Positions 8,208 to 16,770 of a stretch of DNA of 64,000 nucleotides are shown here, piece by piece. The position numbers and the translations under genes are program-made. The notes beneath the pieces are model-generated. The model saw only the letters and a list, made by a program, of their open reading frames with translations, made no database searches and had not been told where the DNA came from. Numbering within the stretch: position 1 is the stretch's first letter; every line of letters begins with the position of its first letter. Origin of the DNA: Pantoea allii (GTDB lineage: Bacteria; Pseudomonadota; Gammaproteobacteria; Enterobacterales; Enterobacteriaceae); assembly GCF_002307475.1 (NCBI RefSeq), contig NZ_NTMH01000003.1, positions 248,001 through 312,000 on the forward strand, written 5' to 3'.

Positions 8208-9311
8208 TCAGCCAAGCACAATATTCAGTCGGGCACATACCGCACGGATATGCTCAGAGGATTGTTGAATAAAGCCAATCGCCTGTTCAAAACCGTAGGA
8301 CTGATACTGATAGCTGGGATAGCCGTAGTTCGCTGTTTCATAAAACTCAAAGTCAGCCACTTCACCTGCCATTACCCGTTTTTCATACGCATTGAGCATC
8401 GCGAAGTACGCCTCAAGTTCTTCTGGCGTCAGGTCCGGATGACCTGCCCGCCAGACAGGATCGTCAATCTGGATGCATTGCCGTGGGTTTGCATCACGAC
8501 GCTGATCGTCTGACGATCGGGCTATTTCCAGCGAGAGGTTTAGCTGAGGATTCACTTCCGCCAGTAAGGTAAGAATGGCGGTGAAATCCACTATCCCCGT
8601 GCCGCATGGCCGCGGCTGGAAATCAAGCCCGCCTTCCGCCCGACCAATATAGGCATCTTTAATGTGCGTCTGACGAATCCAGGGCGCAAGGCGGCGCGTT
8701 GCCCAGACCGGATGTTCCCCACGCTGCAACATGTTGGCGGTATCAAGCACCACGCCCAGACAATCTTCCCCGACCGCTTCAATCAGACGTAGAATCTCAA
8801 ATGAGGTGATCTCATCATGGGTTTCTATGTTCATGTGTACGCCATTAGCGCGTGCCACCGGCGCCAGTTTGCGCAGCACTTTTTCTGTGGCGCTAAGCTG
8901 CTCATCCCAGGTGACATCTGTACGAAAGCGATCGACCGCCAGCCGACCGCGATAAGCCGGTTTGAAATTGCCAGGTGACACCCAAAGCTCTCGGCAGCCA
9001 ATTTCTGCCCCCGATTCAATCATCCGCGTTAACCCTGCGATGATATCGCCGTCGCCAATGTCACGTAATTCGGGTGATTCAGCGCTGCAATAGGGATTAA
9101 TTTTGCCTAATCCACTTTCGAGGTAAAGGCCTAAATCATCAGCCTTTTGCCGGATGTCTCGCAGTTCAGCGATATCGAGCTGTGGGCTCATATCCAGCAG
9201 CGTGCTGAAAAAAATGCCACTCAGCCCCAGATCCTTCACATGATCCAGGCTGGCGAGCGGACCTCGTTTTTTTGCCTCCGGCAGCTTTAACCCATCAATT
9301 CCCAATCTCAT
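8208..9311 (-). CDS. Sugar phosphate isomerase/epimerase-like TIM barrel
   Basis: 367 residues with the xylose isomerase-like/AP endonuclease 2 barrel. The start is MRLGIDGLKL, and the metal-site strands are visible: NIETHDE (Glu), VVLDTANML (Asp), THIKDAY (His, Asp) and LSLEIA (Glu near the C-terminal side). It belongs to the broad group holding epimerases, hydroxypyruvate isomerase and related enzymes; the precise reaction is unknown. It is divergent from the ABC operon, with a 509-bp control region between them, and is probably part of the same catabolic pathway. Confidence 0.8.
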   Translation of the reverse strand: MRLGIDGLKLPEAKKRGPLASLDHVKDLGLSGIFFSTLLDMSPQLDIAELRDIRQKADDLGLYLESGLGKINPYCSAESPELRDIGDGDIIAGLTRMIESGAEIGCRELWVSPGNFKPAYRGRLAVDRFRTDVTWDEQLSATEKVLRKLAPVARANGVHMNIETHDEITSFEILRLIEAVGEDCLGVVLDTANMLQRGEHPVWATRRLAPWIRQTHIKDAYIGRAEGGLDFQPRPCGTGIVDFTAILTLLAEVNPQLNLSLEIARSSDDQRRDANPRQCIQIDDPVWRAGHPDLTPEELEAYFAMLNAYEKRVMAGEVADFEFYETANYGYPSYQYQSYGFEQAIGFIQQSSEHIRAVCARLNIVLG

Positions 9312-9422
9312 AGACGAACCCTTTAGATGTCATTGTAGGCTGTTGCGTGCAAGCCTCATGCCACTCAAGGTACAGCTATGGCTAACCCCCTGATGCAAAT
9401 AACTAAAAAGTAAATTAAAAAC

Positions 9423-9442
9423 ATTCGCATATTTTTGCGAAT
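9423..9442. promoter_or_regulatory. Candidate GntR operator 1
   Basis: ATTCGCATATTTTTGCGAAT is an interrupted palindrome with arms ATTCGCA/TGCGAAT, about 110 bp upstream of the isomerase start. The same ends recur at 9658. Confidence 0.6.
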
Positions 9443-9657
9443 TATTTTCCGATTAATTCTGTACGGAATTTTTTTCGTTACTCTTCTCTCAATCCCTTGC
9501 ACAGCCTGCATTCTCGCGCGATTACCGCCTTTGCCGTTAACAAGCCCTGCTGCGGCGGTGGCATAAAATGACATCAGGCTGCACCAAATTAAGGAAGTTT
9601 CGCACTATAAAAGTGAATGCTGATCGATTATGTATGAATAAAAATTGAATAAAAGAT

Positions 9658-9677
9658 ATTCGCAAATATATACGAAT
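9658..9677. promoter_or_regulatory. Candidate GntR operator 2
   Basis: ATTCGCAAATATATACGAAT has the same length and arms as the 9423 site and lies about 70 bp upstream of the sigma-54 promoter. The matched pair flanking a divergent control region suggests one regulator for both directions. Confidence 0.6.
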
Positions 9678-9747
9678 AAGTTAATGAAAATAATTTACAT
9701 TAATAATCAACGTATTGTGCTTTTTCGCCTCCCCCTGTATTTCAGGC

Positions 9748-9764
9748 TGGCACGCCACTTGCAA
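9748..9764 (+). promoter_or_regulatory. Sigma-54 (RpoN) promoter of the ABC operon
   Basis: TGGCACG-CCAC-TTGCAA fits the RpoN consensus at all invariant positions, with GG (9749-9750) and GC (9761-9762) separated by exactly 10 bases. It lies about 60 bp before the ATPase ATG. RpoN promoters need an enhancer-binding activator; nitrogen control by NtrC is plausible but not shown. Confidence 0.8.
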
Positions 9765-9820
9765 AATTCCTCACATCGACTTGATCGTTCCATTAAACGA
9801 TGCCGTACCAGGGAAGCACT

Positions 9821-10927
9821 ATGTCAACTATGCCTAAAACATCAGAACGTAAACGTCTTAGCGTTCATGGACTTACCCACAGTTACGGCAGCAGTAATGC
9901 TATCAGTGATATTTCGTTCACCATTGAGCCGGGTGAAATTGTGGCGCTGCTTGGGCCGAGCGGGTGCGGTAAATCGACCGTCTTGCGCGCCATTGCCGGA
10001 CTGATTCAACCCAAAGCAGGCAAAATCGTGTTAGGTCATCAGGACCTTGCGCAAATGTCAGCGCGCTCCCGTGGTATTGGCATGGTGTTTCAGAACTACG
10101 CCTTATTCCCGCATCTGACCGTGGCTGAGAACATCGCCTATCCCTTGTCCTGTCAGCAGATGTCGCGCGCTGAGCGCAAAGCGCGCGTGAAAGAGATGCT
10201 GACGCTGGTGCGGCTGGAAGAGTACGGCAATCGCCTGCCGCGCGAATTATCGGGCGGACAGCAGCAGCGTGTTGCTGTTGCCCGCGCCATTGCCGGCCGC
10301 CCTTCTTTATTATTGCTTGATGAACCCTTTGGTGCGCTCGACCGCGCCCTGCGGTTTGATCTCCAGGTTGAGTTGCTGCACCTGCAAAAAACGTTGGGTA
10401 TCACCACGCTGATCGTCACGCATGATCAAGAGGAAGCCCAGAGCCTGGCGAACCGGTTGGTGCTCATGAACAAGGGGAACGTCGAGCAGATTGATACGCC
10501 GATGGCGGTCTATGACCAGCCCAGCACGCTGTTTGTTAACACCTTTATCGGTCAAACCAACCAATTGCCGGGCACGGTGTTGCGCTTTGACAACGATACC
10601 ACCTTAATTGGCCTGCCTGACGACATGACGCTGCGGCTGCCCAGGCGACTCAACTTTATTCTGGGCGCTAAGGTCATCATCACCTGCCGACCAGAAGACA
10701 TCACCCTGATGCCGCACCCCAACGAAAACACGCAGCCGGTCACGCTGAGCGTGTCAGTTCCTTTGGGCCCGACGTTGCTCCACGAGATGACGCTTCCCTG
10801 TGGTGGCAGCCTGCGCGCGTCTGAAGTGCGTGGTACCGGTACCCCGCTTCTTCGCCCCGGCGCGCAGTTGTTCGCCGAGATCAATACCACACGCTGCCAT
10901 GCCTTTCCGGCAGAACCGCAATCCTAA
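9821..10927 (+). CDS. ABC transporter ATP-binding protein, PotA/FbpC type
   Basis: 368 residues from the ATG at 9821 (GGGAAG upstream), in preference to an upstream in-frame ATG. Walker A is GPSGCGKST (about residue 48), the Q-loop is in VFQNYALFPH, the signature is LSGGQQQR, Walker B is LLLLDEPFGALD and the H-loop is VTHDQ. A C-terminal TOBE-like domain follows (about residues 270-360). It powers import by the two downstream permeases with the Tat-exported binding protein. This subfamily takes up polyamines, iron or small organic amines. Confidence 0.93.
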   Translation: MSTMPKTSERKRLSVHGLTHSYGSSNAISDISFTIEPGEIVALLGPSGCGKSTVLRAIAGLIQPKAGKIVLGHQDLAQMSARSRGIGMVFQNYALFPHLTVAENIAYPLSCQQMSRAERKARVKEMLTLVRLEEYGNRLPRELSGGQQQRVAVARAIAGRPSLLLLDEPFGALDRALRFDLQVELLHLQKTLGITTLIVTHDQEEAQSLANRLVLMNKGNVEQIDTPMAVYDQPSTLFVNTFIGQTNQLPGTVLRFDNDTTLIGLPDDMTLRLPRRLNFILGAKVIITCRPEDITLMPHPNENTQPVTLSVSVPLGPTLLHEMTLPCGGSLRASEVRGTGTPLLRPGAQLFAEINTTRCHAFPAEPQS

Positions 10928-10947
10928 GCGCATAAGAAGGAAAAACT

Positions 10948-11997
10948 ATGAAAGACGTTAACATCAGTCGTCGTCGGTTCGGTCAACTGATTGCCGGGGC
11001 GACGGCAGCCTCACTGCTGCCGCTTTCGTTACGGGCATTGGCAGCCAATACGCAATCAGCCGTGGTAGCCACCTTCCCTGGCAACTGGGAGGACGCTTAT
11101 CGCACGGTATTAACACCGATGCTGCAGAAAGAAGGCATTGGCCTGACGATTGCGCCAGCGATGGCCCAGGACCAGCTCGCGAAAGTGATGGCCAGCCCTG
11201 GCAATCCGCCCTATGACGCACTGCTGATGTCTCCGGGGCAAACTGACGTTGCCCTGCAAAATAATTTGATTGAAAAAATCGATCCTTCACGACTGAAAAA
11301 CTGGCACCTGCTCGATAAAAGTTTTCAGGGAGAATACGGGCCGACGGTGACCGTGGAAGTCAACGGCATTGCCTACAATCCCGATATGGTACCGAGGCCG
11401 GACGGCTATGCCGATCTGTTTGAGAATCCCAGGTTTAAAGGGCTGGTCTCCTGGACAGGGTTTGGCTCAAACACCGCCGTCATGGCCTATACCGAAATTG
11501 CCAAAATATACGGCAAAGGGCCAGATGATATGGATGCCGTGTTTCAACTGTTCCAGAAACACCCTGAGCAGCTAAAGAGCATCGTCGACAGCACCAATCA
11601 CCAGATGACGCTGTTCCAGCAAGGTGAAATTGCGGTATTCATGTGCAGCACCAGTAACGTCGCGCGGCTGAAGAGCCTGGGCATGAATGCCGAATTTGTG
11701 CATCCTAAAACTGGCACACCGGCGGCACCGGTCAACATTCACCTGACCAAAGGCAGTAAAAACGCAGAGGCAGTTTATGCCTATATGGATGCCGCTATCT
11801 CACAAGCCGCTCAGGATCAGTTCAAGCTACCGCCAGCAGAAATGTTTCCCACCAACAACAATGTGGCGCTGACGCCTGCCATCTCGGCATACGTTACTCG
11901 CCAGGACCTGCCTTCGCTGGTTTATCCCGACTGGGCCGCGATCAACAAAAATCGCGATGCCTGGATACGCAAATTCGATACGATTGTTGCAGGATAA
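10948..11997 (+). CDS. ABC transporter substrate-binding protein, Tat-exported
   Basis: 349 residues with a twin-arginine signal: ISRRRFGQLIAG followed by a hydrophobic stretch and an ALAA cleavage region (about residue 34). The mature part is a PotD/family 1 solute-binding fold with VVATFPGNWEDAY at the start and VEVNGIAYNPDMV in the middle. Tat export suggests folding or ligand binding before translocation. It is the periplasmic receptor of the importer encoded around it. GAAGGA lies upstream of the ATG. The ligand is unknown; a nitrogen-containing compound is inferred from the sigma-54 promoter. Confidence 0.9.
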   Translation: MKDVNISRRRFGQLIAGATAASLLPLSLRALAANTQSAVVATFPGNWEDAYRTVLTPMLQKEGIGLTIAPAMAQDQLAKVMASPGNPPYDALLMSPGQTDVALQNNLIEKIDPSRLKNWHLLDKSFQGEYGPTVTVEVNGIAYNPDMVPRPDGYADLFENPRFKGLVSWTGFGSNTAVMAYTEIAKIYGKGPDDMDAVFQLFQKHPEQLKSIVDSTNHQMTLFQQGEIAVFMCSTSNVARLKSLGMNAEFVHPKTGTPAAPVNIHLTKGSKNAEAVYAYMDAAISQAAQDQFKLPPAEMFPTNNNVALTPAISAYVTRQDLPSLVYPDWAAINKNRDAWIRKFDTIVAG

Positions 11998-12006
11998 GGT
12001 GGCGTG

Positions 12007-12834
12007 ATGAAACAGAGCGGCTTTCCGTATGTGGTGCCCATGTTGCTGCTGTCCGTGGTGTTTTTCGCAACGCCGCTCGCTGTTTTAGTCGGATTCAGCT
12101 TTATCACCAAAAGCGGTATCACGCTTGAGCATTACGCTCGCTTTTTTGGCGATGCGTTTAACTTCCGCGTGCTGCTTAATACCGCAAGACTGGGCATTGA
12201 AACCGTTATTGGGACGACTTTGCTGGGGATTCCCATCGCTCTGCTGTATTGGCACAGCGGTCGCACAGTGCGTCAGGCGATCATTTTCCTGACGCTGATA
12301 CCGATGCTGACCAGCAACGTGGTGCGAACCTTTGCCTGGATTGTCATTCTGGGACGCCAGGGCCCTGTCAGTGATGCCCTTATGGCGCTGGGCATCACCG
12401 GCATGCCAACCAGCCTGATGTTTACCGAGCTGGGTCTGGTCCTGGCAATGTGCCAGATCGATCTGCCGTTAATTATCCTGCCGTTGATTGCGATTCTGAC
12501 GCGGACTCCCTACGCACTCATGGAAGCCGCGCAGGTTTCAGGTGCAGGTCCGTGGCGAATTTTCGTCACCGTACTGCTGCCCTTAATGCTCCCGGGCTTA
12601 CTGGCCGGCTGGATTCTGGTGTTCGCCAGCACCAGTAGTTCGTTTGTCACCCAGTCCGTGATCGGTGGCGCGCGCAATGTGTATGTTCCACAGCTGATTT
12701 ATCGCGAAGTCGGCACGCTGTTTGACTGGCCATTGGCCTCTGCCATCGCCGTGGTGCTGCTGCTTTCTACTGGCTGCCTGCTGGTTGCCCTGACCATGAT
12801 TTCACGCCACCGGAGACTGAGCGGCCATGCGTAA
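12007..12834 (+). CDS. ABC transporter permease, PotB type
   Basis: 275 residues from the ATG at 12007, with AAGG seven bases upstream; a GTG at 12004 is the alternative. There are six membrane segments, starting at VPMLLLSVVFFATPL. The EAA-type cytoplasmic loop is visible as EAAQVSGAGPWRIFVTVLLP (about residues 176-195), the contact site for the ATPase. It overlaps the next permease by 8 bases, so the pair is translationally coupled. Confidence 0.9.
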   Translation: MKQSGFPYVVPMLLLSVVFFATPLAVLVGFSFITKSGITLEHYARFFGDAFNFRVLLNTARLGIETVIGTTLLGIPIALLYWHSGRTVRQAIIFLTLIPMLTSNVVRTFAWIVILGRQGPVSDALMALGITGMPTSLMFTELGLVLAMCQIDLPLIILPLIAILTRTPYALMEAAQVSGAGPWRIFVTVLLPLMLPGLLAGWILVFASTSSSFVTQSVIGGARNVYVPQLIYREVGTLFDWPLASAIAVVLLLSTGCLLVALTMISRHRRLSGHA

Positions 12835-13651
12835 TCATCGAGAAAACCCGGTGCCTGCTGCACTGTATAACCTGTTCGTCTATGGCTTTGGCACGCTTTG
12901 CGTTATCTATCTGGTTGCGCCCATTGTTATTGCCATCATGATGTCGTTTACCGCCGGTCAAACACTGAAGTATCCGCCCGAGGGATTTTCCCTGCGCTGG
13001 TACGAGGCCTTACTGGACCCCGTTCGTTCCGGAACGGAGCAGATCGCGGCCTGGAACTCCCTGAAAATTGCCGGGTTGGCGGTGTTGGGATCGCTGCTGT
13101 TCGCCGTGCCCGCCACCATTGGCATGACGCGAATGAAACGTAAAAGCGTCAATGCCATTGAGCCATTACTGCTGGCACCGCTGGTGCTGCCCAGCCTGGT
13201 CTACGGCCTGGCGGCCTTAATCGTTGCCAACTTTTTTGGCGTGACACCGTCACTTTGGTTAACGGTTACGGGCCACATCGTGGTGTTCGGCCCGCTGATG
13301 TATCGGGCAGCATCTGTGGTTGCGCAGGGAATGAATCCCTCTCTGGCTGAAGCCTCGACGGTAATGGGAGCGAGCTGGTTTATGACCCTACGCCGCGTCA
13401 CCTTGCCGCTGCTGATGCCGGGCATCACCGCCGGGGCATTTCTGGTGTTTATCCAGTCTCTGGATAACGTCACGGTCACGTTGTTTCTTGCTGACGCTCG
13501 CACCACAGTCCTTCCCCTGCGCATGTTTGCACTGATTGAAGAGTCGCTGGATGTTCGCGTTGCGGCCATCTCCGGCATTCTGATTGCGATAACCCTGATG
13601 GGCATGTTGGTCGCGCGCCGTGTACTGGCACCGCGTCCGCAAAACCCGTAA
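12827..13651 (+). CDS. ABC transporter permease, PotC type
   Basis: 274 residues with six membrane segments. The EAA loop is EASTVMGASWFMTLRRVTLP (about residues 175-194). FSLRWYEALL after the first segment is typical of PotC-like proteins. It forms the channel with the upstream permease. The gene contains a perfect matS site at 13241. It ends 16 bp before the M24 gene. Confidence 0.9.
   Translation: MRNHRENPVPAALYNLFVYGFGTLCVIYLVAPIVIAIMMSFTAGQTLKYPPEGFSLRWYEALLDPVRSGTEQIAAWNSLKIAGLAVLGSLLFAVPATIGMTRMKRKSVNAIEPLLLAPLVLPSLVYGLAALIVANFFGVTPSLWLTVTGHIVVFGPLMYRAASVVAQGMNPSLAEASTVMGASWFMTLRRVTLPLLMPGITAGAFLVFIQSLDNVTVTLFLADARTTVLPLRMFALIEESLDVRVAAISGILIAITLMGMLVARRVLAPRPQNP
13241..13253. other. 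matS: matS site (MatP binding, Ter macrodomain)
   Basis: GTGACACCGTCAC matches the consensus GTGACRNYGTCAC fully. It lies inside the PotC-type permease gene. MatP binding to such sites organises the chromosome terminus in enterobacteria. Confidence 0.8.
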
Positions 13652-13667
13652 ATAAAAAGGATTCACT

Positions 13668-15092
13668 ATGACTACTCATGCGACTGCCGCCGCAGGATAT
13701 CGCATCGGCGCGTTATTGGCTGATTTCCAGCCTGACTTCACGTTTTCCGCCCCGCCGCCCTTGCCGCTGGAGGAGTTTGAAGAGCGGCTGCGTAAAATCC
13801 GTCGTCAGGCCGTAGAGGCCGGACACGATGCGCTGATCGTTCACGCAGGCAGCGTGGGCTGGTTTCATGCGTCAAATCCCTATCTTCGCTATATCTGCGA
13901 CTGGATGCGCGAAGGTGTGCTGATCATCCCCACAGATAACAATAAGCCCTTGACGCTGCTGTCGTTTTTCACCCAGTCAGTGCTGCTTCCGCCAGCCGGT
14001 GAGCCCCTGTTGGTCGAGGACATCTGGCAGATTGGGCCAATAGGTCGTGAATATGCTGACCGTCCCGGCGACGCGGTGGTGAAAACGGCCGAAAAATGTG
14101 CCGCGATACTGCGTCAGTTGGGATTAGCGCGCGCGCAGATTGGCAAAATTGGCGATCGTACCAGCCTGACTTTCTGGGCGTCGCTGGAAATCCAGTTACC
14201 CGGCAGTCAATGGATTGCAGACAACGCCATTCTGGACCGACTGCAAAAAGTGCGCTCCGCGCGTGAAATCGAGATGTTCAGGGCGGCGGCACAGTTGATT
14301 AGCATCGGTACGCAAGCGGCTTACCATGTGGCGAAACCGGGTATCACCGATTATGAAATCTTTGCGGCCTTTACCGCCGCGCAAATGGCATTCGGTGGTG
14401 AGACCGGCGATGGCTATCAAATTGGTATCAATGCGTTTGGCACGCACTGCGGTAAACCTTACGGACATATTGTTCGCCCCGGTGACCTGATCAATTTGTA
14501 TATCTCAAATGTCACCTGGCGCGGCTATACCGCCCAGACGGCGCGCATGATTGCCGTGGGCGATATCACCGCCCGCCAGGAGCTGGTGTTAAACGCCTGT
14601 ACTGAAGGCGTTAAACGTGCGGAGCAACGCATTAAGCCGGGCGCGTTAATGCGCGATATCAACAATGCAGCCTTTGCGCCCATGATCGCGCAAGGACTGT
14701 TGACCTCACCCGAAGCCCGCAGCATGCCGTATAACTGGTCACCCATGCCGGACGGCGAAGCACGTTTAATTCCGCAACAGTATGTCCCGGATGCAGACTG
14801 GGAAGCACAGGGACGCAAACTCATGCATGTTTACCCTGCCACTCATGGCCCACATAACCCGAACCTGGGCCATTCAGTCGGCATGGCGGGCGGGCAAAAC
14901 AGCTTCAACATTTCGTCTCACAATTACGATCGTCTGGAGGAAGGTATGGTGTTTGTGTTGCACACCCAATGGCTTGAGCCGTTATCGGCCGGTTGCAACA
15001 TTGGGGATTGTTATGTGGTGACCCAGGACGGCTTCGAAAACCTTAGCCGCCATACGCCGCTTGAAACCCACCGTATTGCAGCCGGAGTTTGA
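13668..15092 (+). CDS. M24-family creatinase-like protein with altered metal site
   Basis: 474 residues with an N-terminal creatinase/prolidase domain (about 35-195) and a C-terminal pita-bread domain. The usual metal ligands are changed. The first Asp strand reads INLYISN, the second Asp in the GYxxD motif is Gln (GYTAQTAR), and the Glu of the IED motif is Gly (CNIGDCYVV). A His remains in NLGHSVG. Creatinase and some relatives act without metals on C-N bonds, so an amidino/amide hydrolase is likelier than an aminopeptidase. It lies 16 bp after the importer and may process the imported compound. Confidence 0.8.
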   Translation: MTTHATAAAGYRIGALLADFQPDFTFSAPPPLPLEEFEERLRKIRRQAVEAGHDALIVHAGSVGWFHASNPYLRYICDWMREGVLIIPTDNNKPLTLLSFFTQSVLLPPAGEPLLVEDIWQIGPIGREYADRPGDAVVKTAEKCAAILRQLGLARAQIGKIGDRTSLTFWASLEIQLPGSQWIADNAILDRLQKVRSAREIEMFRAAAQLISIGTQAAYHVAKPGITDYEIFAAFTAAQMAFGGETGDGYQIGINAFGTHCGKPYGHIVRPGDLINLYISNVTWRGYTAQTARMIAVGDITARQELVLNACTEGVKRAEQRIKPGALMRDINNAAFAPMIAQGLLTSPEARSMPYNWSPMPDGEARLIPQQYVPDADWEAQGRKLMHVYPATHGPHNPNLGHSVGMAGGQNSFNISSHNYDRLEEGMVFVLHTQWLEPLSAGCNIGDCYVVTQDGFENLSRHTPLETHRIAAGV

Positions 15093-15093
15093 T

Positions 15094-15741
15094 ATGAATT
15101 CGCACACCTGGTTTGATTTCGCGTCATTAGGCGAACGGGAACGCTACAAAATACTGATTGGTACGGTGATACCGCGCCCCGTAGCCCTGGTGACTACCGT
15201 TGATAAAAACGGGCACGCGAATGCCGGGCCGTTTAGCTTCTTCAACGTGTTAACTCACGATCCGGCCATTGTTGCTATCGGTGTCGAAAATTATGCCGAT
15301 ATGCGCTTTAAAGACACAGCCCGGAACATCCGTGAAACGGGCGAATTTACCGTGCATATTGTGGACCAGGCGCTGGTCGAACAAATGGAAGTTTGCGCGA
15401 TTAAATTTGCGCCAGAGGTTGATGAACTGCGTGAAGCTGGCCTGGCTACCGTTCCGGGCAACAAGGTATGCAGCCCGCGCATTCTTGCCGCGCCAGCCGC
15501 GCTGGAATGCCGCCGACATACCACTTTGCAGGTCGGCCCCGCGCGCGAAATTATTCTTGGTGAAGTGGTCGGCGTCTATGTGCGTAGCGATGCGGTTAAC
15601 CCGGAAAACCTGCACATCGATCAGCACCTTATGGACGCGATTGGTCGTATGGGTGGGAATACTTATTGCCGAACGCGCGATCAGTTTGATGTAAAAACGT
15701 TGACGCCCGAGCAATGGGCATCACGACAAACCATTAAATAA
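15094..15741 (+). CDS. Flavin reductase-like (flavoredoxin/DIM6-NTAB) protein
   Basis: 215 residues from the ATG at 15094, one base after the previous stop, with GGAG upstream. The family signature is clear: IPRPVALVTTVDKNG, NAGPFSFFNVLTHDPA, then KDTARNIRETGEFTVH. These FMN-binding proteins supply reduced flavin to a monooxygenase or reduce substrates directly. No monooxygenase is present in this operon, so the partner would be elsewhere, or the protein acts alone. It is the last gene of the sigma-54 operon. Confidence 0.85.
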   Translation: MNSHTWFDFASLGERERYKILIGTVIPRPVALVTTVDKNGHANAGPFSFFNVLTHDPAIVAIGVENYADMRFKDTARNIRETGEFTVHIVDQALVEQMEVCAIKFAPEVDELREAGLATVPGNKVCSPRILAAPAALECRRHTTLQVGPAREIILGEVVGVYVRSDAVNPENLHIDQHLMDAIGRMGGNTYCRTRDQFDVKTLTPEQWASRQTIK

Positions 15742-15808
15742 CGCGTTGCAAACGAAGGCATCTGTGGAGCCGCAGGCGTAACGCGCGCCTTTACAGTAAC
15801 CAATAGAA

Positions 15809-15883
15809 ACTCCAACCTGCTACATAACGGCTGCGTCGCCCCGTTAAGCGTGGCTGCAACACATGGCACATTGAGGTTGGAGT
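15809..15883. repeat. 75-bp interrupted palindrome after the ABC operon
   Basis: ACTCCAACCT (15809-15818) pairs with AGGTTGGAGT (15874-15883) across a 55-base loop. It could form a long hairpin at the operon end, but no T-run follows. It may be another dispersed element. Confidence 0.4.
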
Positions 15884-15973
15884 GAGCGGAGATAAGCCAC
15901 CATTCTGTCGTGAGACGCGTGGCTGATTTCCCCACTCATGCTTTGCTCGGGCAGAATGCCTGTGTTCAGCCCG

Positions 15974-16510
15974 TTAACTTGCCCGATTCAGCGTCACCTG
16001 TGCGCCATATTCACGTGTCAGACGGCGAGACTGATAGTAAACGGATTTCCAGTACGGATTATCGAGTGAAGAACGAATCACGCCTTTGCTGGCAGAGGCA
16101 TGAATAAACTGATGGTCAGTATCGTAGAACCCAACATGCATACCACCGCCTATGCGGAAAAAGACCAAATCGCCCGGCTGCAAATGTTCCGGCGTGACGC
16201 GAACACCCATATGCAGGAGATCGGCGGTAGTCACGCGATCCATCGGCAGATTAAAGCGGTCATGCAAGGTGCGCCAGACGTAGCCCGAACAGTCGACGCC
16301 CGACAGTTGCGTTCCGCCCCATTGGTACGGTGTGTCATGCCAGGTATGCATTTGGTCATGCAGTGCAGCAACAATCGGGATTAAGTCAGGGTTTTGCGTT
16401 GAATCCGATGCGGAAGTGTCCTCGGGAGCGTCTGAGCGAGGATGATGACTGCAGCCGGACATCAGCAATATAAGGCCGGAAAGTAAAAAGAAAGATGTTC
16501 TACGCTTCAT
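15974..16510 (-). CDS. nlpC: NlpC/P60 lipoprotein, NlpC-like
   Basis: 178 residues from MKRRTSFF; a longer start at 16546 is rejected because it would bury the signal peptide. The lipobox is LMSGC followed by SHH, as in E. coli NlpC. The NlpC/P60 domain has the catalytic Cys in GVDCSGYVW, the His in GGMHVGFYD and HASASKGVIRSS. It should be an outer-membrane-anchored murein endopeptidase cutting peptide stems. It is longer than E. coli NlpC (154 residues) because of a Ser/Asp-rich linker after the lipobox and a short extra C-terminal tail. Confidence 0.85.
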   Translation of the reverse strand: MKRRTSFFLLSGLILLMSGCSHHPRSDAPEDTSASDSTQNPDLIPIVAALHDQMHTWHDTPYQWGGTQLSGVDCSGYVWRTLHDRFNLPMDRVTTADLLHMGVRVTPEHLQPGDLVFFRIGGGMHVGFYDTDHQFIHASASKGVIRSSLDNPYWKSVYYQSRRLTREYGAQVTLNRAS

Positions 16511-16680
16511 CGAGTGATCCGCACAGTAAAGATAAGAGGCCAGCAAAGTTAATAGCTTTATAACCTATTCATTCGCCTATAGAAATATCAAAGCTCCGCT
16601 TTACCTAACCTTACACTTTGAGCATCAGGTCATAGTTATATAGCGTAAAACCCCCCTTCTGAAAACAGATTTTATTGAAC

Positions 16681-16752
16681 CCAAATAATAACGCTACGTT
16701 TAATCTGACTGGGTCGCTCTCCTGCTCATCGTTCAGAATTCACGTAGCGCTG
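16681..16752. repeat. Dispersed stem-loop repeat, copy 2
   Basis: Starts CCAAAT, left arm AACGCTACGT, right arm ending in the 18 bases TTCAGAATTCACGTAGCG that are identical to copy 1. The middle differs, which suggests selection or mobilisation acts on the ends and hairpin. It sits between nlpC and mgtC. Confidence 0.55.
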
Positions 16753-16762
16753 CTTGTTTTTT

Positions 16763-16770
16763 CCCTACCC
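16763..16770 (-). other. KOPS-like octamer pointing left, towards dif
   Basis: CCCTACCC on the plus strand is GGGTAGGG on the minus strand. It lies right of dif and is read towards it, as expected for FtsK polarity. Confidence 0.45.

Larger units (their letters stand above)
9312..9820. promoter_or_regulatory. Divergent control region between isomerase and ABC operon
   Basis: 509 bases of AT-rich, non-coding DNA. It holds two matching 20-bp palindromes (9423-9442, 9658-9677) and a consensus sigma-54 promoter (9748-9764). A TGCACC half-site at about 9584 resembles half of an NtrC site, but its partner half is poor. Confidence 0.75.
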
